Assembly (NCBI GenBank): GCA_964385635.1
Contig: CAYLPU010000005.1
Span: 1-64,000 of the forward strand
Direction: 5' to 3'
Length of the DNA: 64,000 nucleotides
DNA from: CAYLPU01 sp964385635
Lineage (GTDB): Bacteria; Chloroflexota; Anaerolineae; B4-G1
Made by a program: the position numbers and the translations under genes. Positions 31,530 to 40,723 of the stretch are shown here, in pieces (position 1 is the first letter of the stretch; the number at the start of each line of letters is the position of its first letter). The notes beneath the pieces were generated by a model that did no database searches, was not told the origin of the DNA, and worked only from the letters and a program-made list of their open reading frames with translations.

Positions 31530-33884
31530 ATGTTACCTGATGTACAAAGCAAACCCAGTGCCGACGTGCAACACCAGCATAAAGTTCTGGGGATTTACCT
31601 GGAATTGGCGCAATATCCTATCCTGGCGCGTAAGATCCGGGAGCGAATGCGGCAGGAGTTATTCACTAAAGGGTTTATTAGGGTTGAGGCCTTTGAAGCA
31701 GAGGTCAAGGAGAAAGCCATCCTTTCGCAGCAGCGAGAAGGGGTGTTGGAGCCATTGACCGAAGAACCGGCGCAGGTTTGGAACGAGCGGTTGGCTTGTG
31801 TGCGCGATCAGATCACTGATTTTTATTTCGCCTACAATCTGCCCCACGACCGTTTGGAGGAGATTATCCAGTCGGTGCTGGTGGGCAATGTGCCCTACGA
31901 TGAGTTGGGGCTGACCTTTAATCCCGAGTTGGCTCCCTGGGATTTGTTGTTCGCCCAGGGTGAAGAATACGAGGGTCTGCCACCGGAGAAGCGGGCCAAG
32001 GTCCAGCACCATCTGCAAGAGATCATTGTGGTGCTCATCAAGGGGATGATCAGCGATCAACTGGCGTTCGTGGGGGTAGCCAAAGAGTTATTCACCATCC
32101 AGGACTTGAAAGAAATCCGCCGCCGGCGCATCGGCCGGGGAAAGATCGGTGGTAAGGCGGCCGGTATGCTGTTGGCCTGGAAGATATTGCAACTGGCGGA
32201 TAGCGAGGATGAGATGTGTGTGCGCGAGCATATCAAAATCCCCGCTTCTTACTTTGTCGGCGCCGACGTGTTCTACGATTTTCTCTTGACTAACGGTCTC
32301 AACTGCTACATGAACCAGAAATACAAACCCCGCGAAGAGATTGAGGCCGATCATCCACGCATCCGGGCGGCCCACATGGGCGGTCATTTTCCCGACGAGA
32401 TCGTCTATAGCATCAAACAGTTGCTGGAGGATGTGGGTGACGCTCCGTTAATTGCGCGCTCTTCTAGTTTGTTAGAAGACAACTTTGGCAAGGCCTTTGC
32501 GGGCAAGTACGACAGCTTTTTCTGTCCCAATCAAGGCACGCTCGAGGACAACCTGGCGACCTTGTTGAACGCCATCAAGCGAGTGTACGCCAGCGTCTTG
32601 AACCCCGACGCGTTGCTATATCGCCAGCACATGGGGTTGTTGGATTATGACGAGCGCATGGCGGTATTGATTCAAAAGGTGCAAGGAACCCGCTACCGGC
32701 GCTACTTCTTTCCCATGCTCGCTGGCGTAGGTTACAGTCGCAACCCCTTTCGTTGGAATCCCAAAATCAGGCGCGAGGACGGCTTTTTGCGGCTGGTGTG
32801 GGGGCTGGGCACGCGCGCGGTGGAGCGGGTGGCTGACGATTACCCCCGTATCATTGCCTTGAGCCATCCCCAGTTGCGGCCTGAGGTCGGCGTGAAAAAG
32901 ATTCGCAAATACTCGCAGCGTTTTATTGACCTGGTGGACCTGGAAGACGATTCATTCAAGACGTTGCCGGTCCAGGATGTGATCGCCGACGATTACCCGG
33001 CGCTGCGCTATCTGGTCTCAGTAGATAAAGGGGATTATTTGGCGCCCCTTATCTCGCGCCTGGATGCGGACAATGCTGATAATTTGGTGTTGACTTTTGA
33101 ACAACTGATCCAGGACAAGCGATTCATCACCTTGATGAAGACCATCCTTACAAAACTGGAACACCACTACAAATGGTCCGTGGATATCGAATTCGCGGTG
33201 GACATCCAGCCCAAGTATCCCCATGCCGAGTACACCATCCAACTGCTCCAGTGCCGCCCTCTGGTCAACTATGAATGGATGGAGAACGTCGGGGTCCCGG
33301 AGGGGATCCCCGAGCAGGATTTGATCTTGACGGCGTGCAAACTGGTCCCGCAAGGGGTGGTGTCCGGGATACGCTACATCGTGTACATAGATCCAGTGGA
33401 ATATAACCAGGCGCCGGATTACGTCACCAAGCTCGAACTGGCGCGGGTGATTGGGCGGCTCAACAAGCGTCTGGAGGGGGAGCGGTTCATCCTGATGGGG
33501 CCAGGGCGTTGGGGCAGCTCAAACCTGGACTTGGGCGTCAAGGTGACTTATGCCGATATTTACAACACTAAAGTACTGATCGAGATTCCGCTGACCAGGG
33601 AGGGGGTCATGACTGAGGTTTCTTATGGCACACACTTTTTCCAGGACCTGGTAGAGACAGGCATCTTTCCGCTGCCCATCACTCCCGGCGAGGACGGCGC
33701 GATGCTCAATTCCAGGTTCCTCACCGAGTCTCCGAATCTGTTGGCCGAGTTGCTGCCGGCAGATGCGACATACGCCCAGTATGTCAGGGTCATTGATGTG
33801 CCGGCCGTCACAGGAGGGCGTTACCTGGAGATTGTGATGGATGGGGAGCATGGGCGGGCTGTGGGGTATCTGAAGCGGGCGTGA
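31530..33884 (+). CDS. PEP/pyruvate-binding domain protein (dikinase-like)
   Basis: About 784 residues from the ATG at 31530 (GGGAGG seven bases upstream); the 42 residues before it look like untranslated leader. The central part matches the PPDK/PEP-synthase ATP-grasp domain: RRIGRGKIGGKAAGMLLAWKIL, APLIARSSSLLEDNFGKAFAGKYDSFFC and later the region around RPLVNYEWME. No phospho-histidine swivel motif (GGxxxHxA) is evident, so the full dikinase cycle is unlikely. It may be a stand-alone phosphotransferase or a regulator of central carbon metabolism. It stands alone on the plus strand. Confidence 0.8.
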   Translation: MLPDVQSKPSADVQHQHKVLGIYLELAQYPILARKIRERMRQELFTKGFIRVEAFEAEVKEKAILSQQREGVLEPLTEEPAQVWNERLACVRDQITDFYFAYNLPHDRLEEIIQSVLVGNVPYDELGLTFNPELAPWDLLFAQGEEYEGLPPEKRAKVQHHLQEIIVVLIKGMISDQLAFVGVAKELFTIQDLKEIRRRRIGRGKIGGKAAGMLLAWKILQLADSEDEMCVREHIKIPASYFVGADVFYDFLLTNGLNCYMNQKYKPREEIEADHPRIRAAHMGGHFPDEIVYSIKQLLEDVGDAPLIARSSSLLEDNFGKAFAGKYDSFFCPNQGTLEDNLATLLNAIKRVYASVLNPDALLYRQHMGLLDYDERMAVLIQKVQGTRYRRYFFPMLAGVGYSRNPFRWNPKIRREDGFLRLVWGLGTRAVERVADDYPRIIALSHPQLRPEVGVKKIRKYSQRFIDLVDLEDDSFKTLPVQDVIADDYPALRYLVSVDKGDYLAPLISRLDADNADNLVLTFEQLIQDKRFITLMKTILTKLEHHYKWSVDIEFAVDIQPKYPHAEYTIQLLQCRPLVNYEWMENVGVPEGIPEQDLILTACKLVPQGVVSGIRYIVYIDPVEYNQAPDYVTKLELARVIGRLNKRLEGERFILMGPGRWGSSNLDLGVKVTYADIYNTKVLIEIPLTREGVMTEVSYGTHFFQDLVETGIFPLPITPGEDGAMLNSRFLTESPNLLAELLPADATYAQYVRVIDVPAVTGGRYLEIVMDGEHGRAVGYLKRA

Positions 33885-33925
33885 ACGACCAGGTATACAA
33901 CCTGGGTCGACTGGCATGCCTCAAC

Positions 33926-35404
33926 CTATTCGCTCCGTCGAGTCTCCAGTTGTGCCTGTAGCAACTCCCGCACCACCTGAGGGTTCGCCTTGCCCCGTGT
34001 GGCCTTCATCACCTGCCCTATCAACCATCCGAGCACCTGGACTTTGCCGCCCAGGTATCGTGCCACCTGCTGCGGGTTTTCCTCCAGCACCTGCGCGACG
34101 ATCTTTTCCAATGCGGCCGTGTCGGAGATTTGCGCCAGCCCGCGTTCCTCCACGATCTGGCGGGCGCCCCGCCCGCTGGCGAACATCTCCTCCAGCACCT
34201 CCTTGCCCGTGTTGAGGTTGATGGTGTTGTCCTTGACCAGCCCAATCAGTTCCGCCAGCGCCTGGGGCGATACCGGCACCGCGCCGATCTCCTGTCCTGT
34301 CTCCTTCATCAATCGGAACAGCTCGCCGGTGATCCAGTTGGCGACCGTCTTGGGGGCGGCTGCACTGGCTGCGGCGGCAACAGCGGCTTCATAGTAATCG
34401 GCCACGGCTTTATCGGCGACCAGCACCCCGGCGTCGTATTCGCTCAGCCCATAGTCGGCGATGAAACGGGTGCGCTTGGTCTCCGGCAGTTCCGGCAGTT
34501 GGGCTCGCAGTTCCTCCACCCATTCGCGGCTGATTTCCAGGAGCGGGAGGTCTGGCTCGGGAAAGTAGCGATAATCGTCGGCGTATTCCTTGCTCCGCTG
34601 GAGCACCGTGACTCCCCGCGTCTCGTCCCAGCCCATCGTCTGCTGGGTGACCGTACCGCCAGCCTCCAGCGTCGCGATCTGGTCCTCGATCTCGTAGGCC
34701 ACCGAGCGGGCCAGGGCGCGGAAGGAGTTGAGGTTCTTGACCTCATGGCGTGGGTTCAACACGTCGGAGCCCACAGGACGCACGCTGACGTTAGCCTCGA
34801 AGCGCATCACACCATTTTCCATGTTCCCCGAGTTGACACCCAGGTAGACGAGGATAGCGTGCAGTTTGGTCGCGTATGCTCGCACCTCCTCGACCGAGCG
34901 CATATCCGGCTCGCTGACGATCTCCAGCAGCGGCACCCCAGCCCGGTTGAGGTCCACCAGGCTGGCGCCGTCCACGTGGTACAGTTTGCCGGCGTCCTCC
35001 TCCAGGTGAGCGCGGTTGATGCGGACGCGCCTGACGCCCGCCCCGGTCTTGATCTCCGGCCTGATCTCCAGGTAGCCGTTCACTGTCAGCGGTGGGAATA
35101 CTGGCGTGTACTGGGAGATCTGATATCCCTTGGGCAGGTCAGGGTAGAAATAGGACTTGCGGGCGAAGCGGGTGAAAGGGGAAACCTGGCAGTTGAGCGC
35201 CAGCCCGGTCGTGATGGCGATCTCGACCGCGCGCCGGTTGATGACTGGCAACACCCCGGGCATAGCAGTGCAGACCGGGCAGACGTAGGTGTTGGGCTCC
35301 AGGTCGCCGGTGTCCTCCACCACCGGGCAGGAGCAGAACATCTTGGAGGCGGTGTGGATCTGGGCGTGGACCTCCAGGCCGATGATGGGTTCGTAGCGGG
35401 TCAC
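33926..35404 (-). CDS. gatB: Aspartyl/glutamyl-tRNA amidotransferase subunit B
   Basis: 492 residues: EPIIGLEVHAQIHTASKMFCSC, PKGYQISQYTPVFPPLTVNGYLEI, RINRAHLEEDAGKLYH, DLNRAGVPLLEIVSEPDM and the C-terminal YqeY-like tail (KVQVLGWLIGQVMKATRGKANP). It is the kinase-like subunit of GatCAB that amidates Glu-tRNA-Gln and Asp-tRNA-Asn. GTG start overlaps the stop of the upstream DUF5615 gene by 4 bases. GatA and GatC are not nearby. Downstream of the convergent PEP-domain gene is only a weak 6-bp hairpin (33889-33905). Confidence 0.95.
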   Translation of the reverse strand: MTRYEPIIGLEVHAQIHTASKMFCSCPVVEDTGDLEPNTYVCPVCTAMPGVLPVINRRAVEIAITTGLALNCQVSPFTRFARKSYFYPDLPKGYQISQYTPVFPPLTVNGYLEIRPEIKTGAGVRRVRINRAHLEEDAGKLYHVDGASLVDLNRAGVPLLEIVSEPDMRSVEEVRAYATKLHAILVYLGVNSGNMENGVMRFEANVSVRPVGSDVLNPRHEVKNLNSFRALARSVAYEIEDQIATLEAGGTVTQQTMGWDETRGVTVLQRSKEYADDYRYFPEPDLPLLEISREWVEELRAQLPELPETKRTRFIADYGLSEYDAGVLVADKAVADYYEAAVAAAASAAAPKTVANWITGELFRLMKETGQEIGAVPVSPQALAELIGLVKDNTINLNTGKEVLEEMFASGRGARQIVEERGLAQISDTAALEKIVAQVLEENPQQVARYLGGKVQVLGWLIGQVMKATRGKANPQVVRELLQAQLETRRSE

Positions 35405-35643
35405 CTTCTCTCTCCACTCACGCGAATGCGGGCATCTTCGACGACGACAACGTGCCCCATCATCCGCTCCTTGGGCACCGTGGCTAATACTCGTTCGAGT
35501 GCCCGGGCCGCACTCTGGGGCGTTTGGCGACGCAAACGTAGCAGGATGACACCGCCATGCTGTTTCAAGGGATAGCGCAGAATAGCGCCAAAGTCCTTGT
35601 CGTGGGTGACAATAGCGACGTTTTCATCCACAAGGAACTTCAC
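35401..35643 (-). CDS. DUF5615 PIN-like protein, internally shortened
   Basis: 80 residues. The start MKFLVDEN and the block VAIVTHDKDFG are both DUF5615 hallmarks but are directly joined here. As I recall, family members have about 45 residues between them, including helices and acidic residues. The C-terminal half is complete. This looks like a clean in-frame deletion that would destroy the nuclease fold, so the toxin is probably inactive. It overlaps the DUF433 gene upstream by 4 bases, the usual pair. Confidence 0.75.
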   Translation of the reverse strand: MKFLVDENVAIVTHDKDFGAILRYPLKQHGGVILLRLRRQTPQSAARALERVLATVPKERMMGHVVVVEDARIRVSGERR

Positions 35644-35876
35644 GCTGGCACAGCCTCAAAGGATACAATCACTTCTTCGTTTGCAATGGTCTGGGCTGCG
35701 TAGCGAATGGCCGCCAGTATGTCCTCTCGCTCCAGGTGGGGATACTCTTCAAGTATCTTGGAGATGGACATCCCGGCGCTGAGAAGTTCCAGGAGAAACT
35801 GGACGGAGATACGCGTGCCGCGAACGATGGGCTTACCCCCTAGAATGTTGGGATTGCACACGATTCGTTCCATCAA
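35640..35876 (-). CDS. DUF433 antitoxin-like protein
   Basis: 78 residues: RIVCNPNILGGKPIVRGTRISVQFLLELLSAGMSISKILEEYPHLEREDILAAIRYA is the DUF433 winged-helix core (GKPxIRGTRI), which usually partners DUF5615 PIN-like proteins in putative toxin-antitoxin pairs. Complete length. The GTG/ATG at 35876 has GAGGAGG upstream. Its partner is shortened, so it may be retained as antitoxin against related systems. Confidence 0.87.
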   Translation of the reverse strand: MMERIVCNPNILGGKPIVRGTRISVQFLLELLSAGMSISKILEEYPHLEREDILAAIRYAAQTIANEEVIVSFEAVPA

Positions 35877-35946
35877 CTGTGCCTCCTCTTACCTTATACC
35901 GTTTTTCGTGCTCTGTGCCACAGGCTGTGGTCTGCGCGCATTGATT

Positions 35947-36714
35947 TTAGTGGGTCAGAATCTGGCTCAGGAATAGCCTGGTGCGTTCCTCGCGCGGGTT
36001 GCGGAAGAATTCCTCCGTCGTGTTCCCCTCCACGATGGTTCCTTCGTCGAAGAAGATGATGCGGTTCGCGACCTCTTTGGCAAAGCCCATCTCGTGGGTC
36101 ACGACGATCATCGTCATGCCTGAATAGGCCAACTCGCGCATCACGTCTAGCACCTCTTTGATCATCTCCGGGTCAAGGGCGGAGGTCGGCTCGTCAAAGA
36201 GCATGATCTTGGGTTGCATGGCCAGGGCACGGGCGATAGCCACCCGCTGCTGCTGCCCACCCGACAACTGGCCGGGGTATTTGTGGGCCTGCTCTGGGAT
36301 CCCTACCCGCTCTAACAGTTGCATGGCGGTCTCTTCGGCCTTGTCTTTGGGCCACTTGCGCGCCCAGATGGGCGCCAGGGTGATGTTTTGTAACACCTTC
36401 AGATGTGGAAAGAGGTTGAACTGCTGAAACACTATCCCCACTTCGCGCCGGATGGCCTCGATGTTGCGGATGTCGTGGGTCAGCTCAATGCCGTCCACGA
36501 TAATATCTCCCCGCTGGTGCTCTTCGAGACGGTTGATGGTGCGGATGAAGGTGGATTTGCCCGACCCCGAAGGGCCGCAGATGACGATCACCTCCTGCCG
36601 CTTGACGGTCAGCGATACGCCTCGCAGCACGTGAAAGTCATCGAACCACTTGTGCACGTCACGGCAGATGATAATGTCATCGGTGGACGGATGTGTCGTG
36701 TTGGCTTCGGTCAC
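35947..36714 (-). CDS. aapP: Polar amino-acid ABC transporter ATPase
   Basis: 255 residues: Walker A GPSGSGKST near residue 51, signature LSGGQQQRVAIARALAM, Walker B IMLFDEPTSALDP, and the switch His in VVTHEMGFAKEVANRI. The C-terminal FFRNPREERTRLFLSQIL is typical of the GlnQ/AapP/HisP subfamily. It is the final gene of the aapJQMP operon. A substrate such as glutamate or general L-amino acids is inferred from the four-gene set, not the ATPase alone. Confidence 0.94.
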   Translation of the reverse strand: MTEANTTHPSTDDIIICRDVHKWFDDFHVLRGVSLTVKRQEVIVICGPSGSGKSTFIRTINRLEEHQRGDIIVDGIELTHDIRNIEAIRREVGIVFQQFNLFPHLKVLQNITLAPIWARKWPKDKAEETAMQLLERVGIPEQAHKYPGQLSGGQQQRVAIARALAMQPKIMLFDEPTSALDPEMIKEVLDVMRELAYSGMTMIVVTHEMGFAKEVANRIIFFDEGTIVEGNTTEEFFRNPREERTRLFLSQILTH

Positions 36715-36735
36715 GTCATCCCCCTTCTACTCTTT

Positions 36736-37989
36736 CTAACGCTCCCCCACGCCCAGAGCCACCTCCAGTCGCCGGCTGGCGTAGGACATCGCATAGTTAA
36801 ACACCCAGAAAACGGCTGCAATAAACAGGTATACTTCCATGTTCAGGAGCTTCCATTCCACGTTGATCTCCAGAACGGCCTTGCCCACGGCGAGCAGTTC
36901 CATGAGCCCCACGATGATGGCCAGGGTGGTGTCCATGAAGAGGGCGATGAACTGGCCCACGATAGCGGGAATGACCAACCTCAGCGCCTGTGGCAGTACG
37001 ATCAGCGCCATCGTCTGAAAGCCATTGAGCCCCACCGCTTTGGCCGCCTCGATCTGTCCTAGTGGAATGGCCTGCAATCCGCCGCGCACGTTCTCGGCCA
37101 TGTAAGCAGCCGCAAAGAGAGTCATCCCTATCATGGCTCGTAGCACACGGTCAATGCGCACGCCCCTGGGCAAAAAGAGAGGCAGGATGATAGATGCCAT
37201 GAACAGAATCGTCACCAGGGGCACACCCCGGACAATCTCGATGAACAGGACGCAAAAGGCCTTGAGCACCGGCAGCGAACTCTGTCGTCCCAGGGCCAGC
37301 GAAACGCCGATGGGGAACGAGGCCACGATGCCGATCAGTGCCAGCAGGAAGGTCAAAAGTAGCCCCCCCCACAACCCTGTCCCTACCTGGGGTAGCCAGT
37401 CTACGCCTTCAATCCCGGTCAATAAAATGATAGTCAGAGCAAATGAGAGCAGCCAACCCAGCGCCACCCAACGGGATTTGCCGATGAGGGTGCGTCCCAC
37501 CTGATAGCCGGTGAAGATCAGTACCGGATTGGCCAGGAACGCAAGCCGCAGACTCAGCCCCATGCTGATCGGCAGTAGAGCCAGGGCACCGAAGGCCACG
37601 GCCATGGTCAGGGCAAAGGTGCGCACCGTGCCGCCCCATACGCACCAACTGAGACCCAAGAGAAAGGAAACCATAAGCACAATGGTTCCCACGCGCCACA
37701 GTTGATCCGGTGGGTATTGCCCCACTGCAAACAGTTTCAGGCTATTTGTAACCGGCGCCCAATTGGCCGTGAAAAAGATCCAACCCAAAACGCCCCGCAA
37801 GACAGAGAAGACGAGCACTGCTGCCAAGACGGTGAGTAACGTGTTGTACCATGTGCTGAACAGGTTCTTTTGGAGCCAACGAACGAGTCCCGGAGGGGAC
37901 GGCGGTCGCACGACGGTCAAAGTTGTGCTCATATTATCGCTCCACGTAACTACCCAGTCGCTCGGCCTGGGTTGCCAAATCCAGGCCAC
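36736..37989 (-). CDS. aapM: Amino-acid ABC transporter permease AapM
   Basis: 417 residues with about eight membrane helices. The C-terminal His/Glu/Gln/Arg/opine permease domain begins near residue 215 and has the EAA loop GQIEAAKAVGLNGFQTMALIVLPQALRLVIP. The N-terminal half carries extra helices, as in AapM. It pairs with AapQ as a heterodimeric channel. It follows aapQ by 39 bases; short G/C repeats fill the gap. Confidence 0.9.
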   Translation of the reverse strand: MAWIWQPRPSDWVVTWSDNMSTTLTVVRPPSPPGLVRWLQKNLFSTWYNTLLTVLAAVLVFSVLRGVLGWIFFTANWAPVTNSLKLFAVGQYPPDQLWRVGTIVLMVSFLLGLSWCVWGGTVRTFALTMAVAFGALALLPISMGLSLRLAFLANPVLIFTGYQVGRTLIGKSRWVALGWLLSFALTIILLTGIEGVDWLPQVGTGLWGGLLLTFLLALIGIVASFPIGVSLALGRQSSLPVLKAFCVLFIEIVRGVPLVTILFMASIILPLFLPRGVRIDRVLRAMIGMTLFAAAYMAENVRGGLQAIPLGQIEAAKAVGLNGFQTMALIVLPQALRLVIPAIVGQFIALFMDTTLAIIVGLMELLAVGKAVLEINVEWKLLNMEVYLFIAAVFWVFNYAMSYASRRLEVALGVGER

Positions 37990-38028
37990 AGCCGCCGGAT
38001 TTGAAAGTCCGGCGGGAGCAGGTGAGTA

Positions 38029-39222
38029 TCATCGCTCCACTATTTGAATGCGACGGTTATAGATGTTCATCAGAATTGATGTGGTCAGGCTGGTAAAGAG
38101 GTAAACGGCCATCACCATCATAAAGACGGGGACCGCCCGGCCGGCCTGGTTAATCATTGTTCGTCCCACGAAAAACAGGTCGGGATAGCCGACCGCTACG
38201 GCCAGGCTCGAGTTCTTGGTCAGGTTCAGGTATTGGCTGATCAGCGGCGGGGTGATGACTCGCATCGCCTGGGGAAAGACCACCAGGCGCAAGACTTGCA
38301 TCTGGCTAAGCCCGACTGCCCGCGCTGCCTCGAACTGACCCCGGTCAACCGCCAGAATGCCAGCGCGCACTACTTCGGCGATAAAGGCTCCGGTGTAGAC
38401 CACCAGCCCGGTCAACACGGCAGCGTACTCGGTCGTGAGTTGCATGCCCCCTTCAAAGTTGAACTTGCCCAGGATCGGCACCTCCCTCACCAATGGGTTC
38501 TCGCTGACCAGGAACCAGCCCACGGTGGGCAAGGCCAGCAACACGACGGCCGCCATCGCCACAGGGTAGGTCGTGCGCCCTGTCTTCAGTTGATAACGAC
38601 CCAGCACGAAACGCAAGATGCCGGCCACGATGATTCCCACTGCCACAAAAACGACCCAGGTGCCAAAAGTCGAGGTCGGCACCGGGGACGGCAGGTAGAG
38701 GCCACGCTGGCTGAGATAGATGGGACCAGGCCACTGGATACTCTCCTGCACGAACGGCAGGCTTTGAAAGACGGCAAAGTACCATATAAAAAGTTGAACC
38801 AAGAGGGGGATGTTGCGGACGATCTCGATATAGACACTGGCGATCTTGCTGACCAACCAGTTGGAGGAGAGCCGGGCCAGGGCGGCCACTGTTCCCAGTG
38901 CTGTTGCCGCAACGATACCCACCAGCGCCGCTTTGATCGTATTCAGGATACCGACCAGGAAGGCATAGCCGAAGGACTTGGAGGGATCGTACGGGATCAC
39001 CGACTCTGCCAGGGGAAACCCGGCCGCTTCATCCACAAAGTTGTATCCCAGGCTCAACCCTCTGTAGTGGGCCGCCTGGAGCACGTTGCTGACAAAGAAA
39101 ATCAGAAAACCAATCACGAGGGCCGCAGAGACGACCTGGGCAACTCCTTGGATAACCCGCTCGTCGCGCCAGAGGGGAATGCTGCTTCTGGTGATGACTT
39201 GAATGTGGGAGTCTTGACTCAT
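38029..39222 (-). CDS. aapQ: Amino-acid ABC transporter permease AapQ
   Basis: 397 residues, eight or so helices, EAA loop RGQFEAARAVGLSQMQVLRLVVFPQAMRVITPPLISQYLNLTKNSSLA. The long loop between helices 1 and 2 (SLGYNFVDEAAGFPLAESVIPYDPS) is typical of AapQ. It follows aapJ; a strong hairpin in between probably sets a high binding-protein to permease ratio. Confidence 0.91.
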   Translation of the reverse strand: MSQDSHIQVITRSSIPLWRDERVIQGVAQVVSAALVIGFLIFFVSNVLQAAHYRGLSLGYNFVDEAAGFPLAESVIPYDPSKSFGYAFLVGILNTIKAALVGIVAATALGTVAALARLSSNWLVSKIASVYIEIVRNIPLLVQLFIWYFAVFQSLPFVQESIQWPGPIYLSQRGLYLPSPVPTSTFGTWVVFVAVGIIVAGILRFVLGRYQLKTGRTTYPVAMAAVVLLALPTVGWFLVSENPLVREVPILGKFNFEGGMQLTTEYAAVLTGLVVYTGAFIAEVVRAGILAVDRGQFEAARAVGLSQMQVLRLVVFPQAMRVITPPLISQYLNLTKNSSLAVAVGYPDLFFVGRTMINQAGRAVPVFMMVMAVYLFTSLTTSILMNIYNRRIQIVER

Positions 39223-39236
39223 CCTTATCCCTTCTA

Positions 39237-39269
39237 AGGGACCAGGTCCCTTAAAGGAACCTGGTCCCT
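39237..39269 (-). terminator. Intercistronic hairpin between aapJ and aapQ
   Basis: A perfect 11-bp stem (AGGGACCAGGT / ACCTGGTCCCT) with an 11-base loop. No T run follows, so it more likely stabilises the aapJ mRNA or attenuates read-through than ends transcription fully. Confidence 0.65.
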
Positions 39270-39294
39270 ATGCTCCCAGACTCGATAGACTCGA

Positions 39295-40395
39295 TTAGCG
39301 AAGAGGCGGCGCGTAGATCAAGCCGCCATCGCTCCACAGTTTGTTGGGGCCACGGGGGAGGGTAAAGGCATCCCCGTTGGGTCCCATGTACCGATCATAG
39401 ATCTCACCATAGTTGCCGACGGTGCGGATCACATTGGCAGCAAAATCGGCGCTCAGGCCCAGGTCGGCCTGGCCAAACTCGCCTTCCACGCCCAGCAGAC
39501 GCTTGATGGAAGGGTTGTCGCTGCCCATCATCTCGTCCACGTTCTGCGAGGTGATGCCCAGTTCCTCGGCGTTGATCAGGACGTACGCCACGGCCTTGAC
39601 CAGGTCGAACCACTGATCGTCGCCCGTGGGGACGGCCGGCGTCAGGGGCTCCTTGGACATGGTGACGTCCATAACCATGTGGTCGTCGGGATTGGCAAAG
39701 CCCTCCCGGACGGCCGCCAACTGCGACTTGTCGCTGGTGGCCGCGTCGCAGCGGCCCTCTTCGTAGGCGTTGTACACGGAGGCGGTGTCCTCGAACGTTA
39801 CCGCCGTGAACTCCAGGCCGCGCCCTCGGAAATTGTCGGCCAGGTTCAACTCGGTGGTGGTGCCGGTGGTCACGCAGACGGTCGCACCGTCCAGGTCCTC
39901 CAGCGTGGTGGCGCCACTGTCCTTGCGCACCAGCATCCCCTGGCCGTCGTAGAACAAGACGACCGTGAAGTTGCCCCACTGCGCATCGCGGGTGGAGGTC
40001 CAGGTGCAGTTGCGGGCCAGCAGGTCTACCTCAGCGGTCTGCAGGGCCGGGCCACGCTCTGCCGCTGTCAACGGCACGAACTCGACCGCGTCCGGGTCGT
40101 TGAAGATGGCGACAGCCACAGCCCGGCAGAAGTCAATATCAAAGCCGATGTTCTTACCGTCCGCATCCAGGTAGCCAAAGCCGAGCAGATCGGTGCGGCT
40201 ACCGCAGACGACCTTGCCTCGATCCAAGACGATCTGCAAACGCTCCCCGCCCGCTGCAGACACCTCGGGGCATGGAGCACATTCGGGGCACTCGGCCACC
40301 TCGGGACACGGGGGGCATTCGGCTGGCCCGCAGGCGGTGAGCACGATGCTCAAGGTTAACAAGACGACTAGCAGTGTAGATAGTTTGCGATTCAC
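39295..40395 (-). CDS. aapJ: Amino-acid ABC transporter substrate-binding lipoprotein AapJ
   Basis: 366 residues. The signal peptide ends in a lipobox (IVLTAC) near residue 21, so it is lipid-anchored. Then comes an unusual Cys-Pro-rich linker (CPPCPEVAECPECAPCPEV) and the family-3 solute-binding fold: LQIVLDRGKVVCGSRTDLLGFGYLDADGKNIGFDIDFCRAVAVAIF, ARNCTWTSTRDAQWGNFTVVLFYDGQGMLV. It is first in its operon, behind a good promoter and a ~280-base leader. GTG start with AGGAGG. Confidence 0.93.
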   Translation of the reverse strand: MNRKLSTLLVVLLTLSIVLTACGPAECPPCPEVAECPECAPCPEVSAAGGERLQIVLDRGKVVCGSRTDLLGFGYLDADGKNIGFDIDFCRAVAVAIFNDPDAVEFVPLTAAERGPALQTAEVDLLARNCTWTSTRDAQWGNFTVVLFYDGQGMLVRKDSGATTLEDLDGATVCVTTGTTTELNLADNFRGRGLEFTAVTFEDTASVYNAYEEGRCDAATSDKSQLAAVREGFANPDDHMVMDVTMSKEPLTPAVPTGDDQWFDLVKAVAYVLINAEELGITSQNVDEMMGSDNPSIKRLLGVEGEFGQADLGLSADFAANVIRTVGNYGEIYDRYMGPNGDAFTLPRGPNKLWSDGGLIYAPPLR

Positions 40396-40457
40396 AGTTC
40401 TCCTCCTGTTATAGTATGGCTATGCACGATCGACGGATCCAATTGGAGATTCCCGGT

Positions 40458-40473
40458 GCTTCACCTCCTTTCC
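40458..40473 (-). promoter_or_regulatory. Conserved AAAGGAGGTG leader element upstream of aapJ
   Basis: GGAAAGGAGGTGAAGC, about 65-80 bases before the aapJ start. It is followed by GGTG-aag-CACC (a tiny hairpin) and preceded by GTCTGG...CCAGAC (40488-40512 region). No start codon in good position follows, so it is not the aapJ ribosome site. Confidence 0.5.
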
Positions 40474-40680
40474 TTTTTGGTGTCTGGTGCGAAATGGGGT
40501 AGGGGGCCAGACCTACGCCTTTTGTACAGCGGATTGCTCTATCGCGTTGAACTGTATCAGCCGAGCACCGGCGTTTGTGGCAGATGTCTGTGGTTTGGGA
40601 GACTGTGAAAGGCACTGTTACCGTATCCAAAGCCAGGATGCGGCAGTGTGAATGTGCTGGAATGGCATACTGACAGTTAC

Positions 40681-40708
40681 ATTATACTCATATTGCTACG
40701 TGCGTCAA
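40681..40708 (-). promoter_or_regulatory. Promoter of the aapJQMP operon
   Basis: TTGACG (40708-40703), 16 bases, perfect TATAAT (40686-40681). Gives a leader of about 280 bases to aapJ, long enough for a structured regulatory RNA. No other gene lies in 40396-40723. Confidence 0.7.
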
Positions 40709-40723
40709 GGCAGCGTATCGCCT

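Noticed and set aside
40396..40680. Named riboswitch in the aapJ leader
   Set aside because: I looked for glycine, lysine, glutamine and T-box signatures and recognised none; only small hairpins and the AAAGGAGGTG element are visible.
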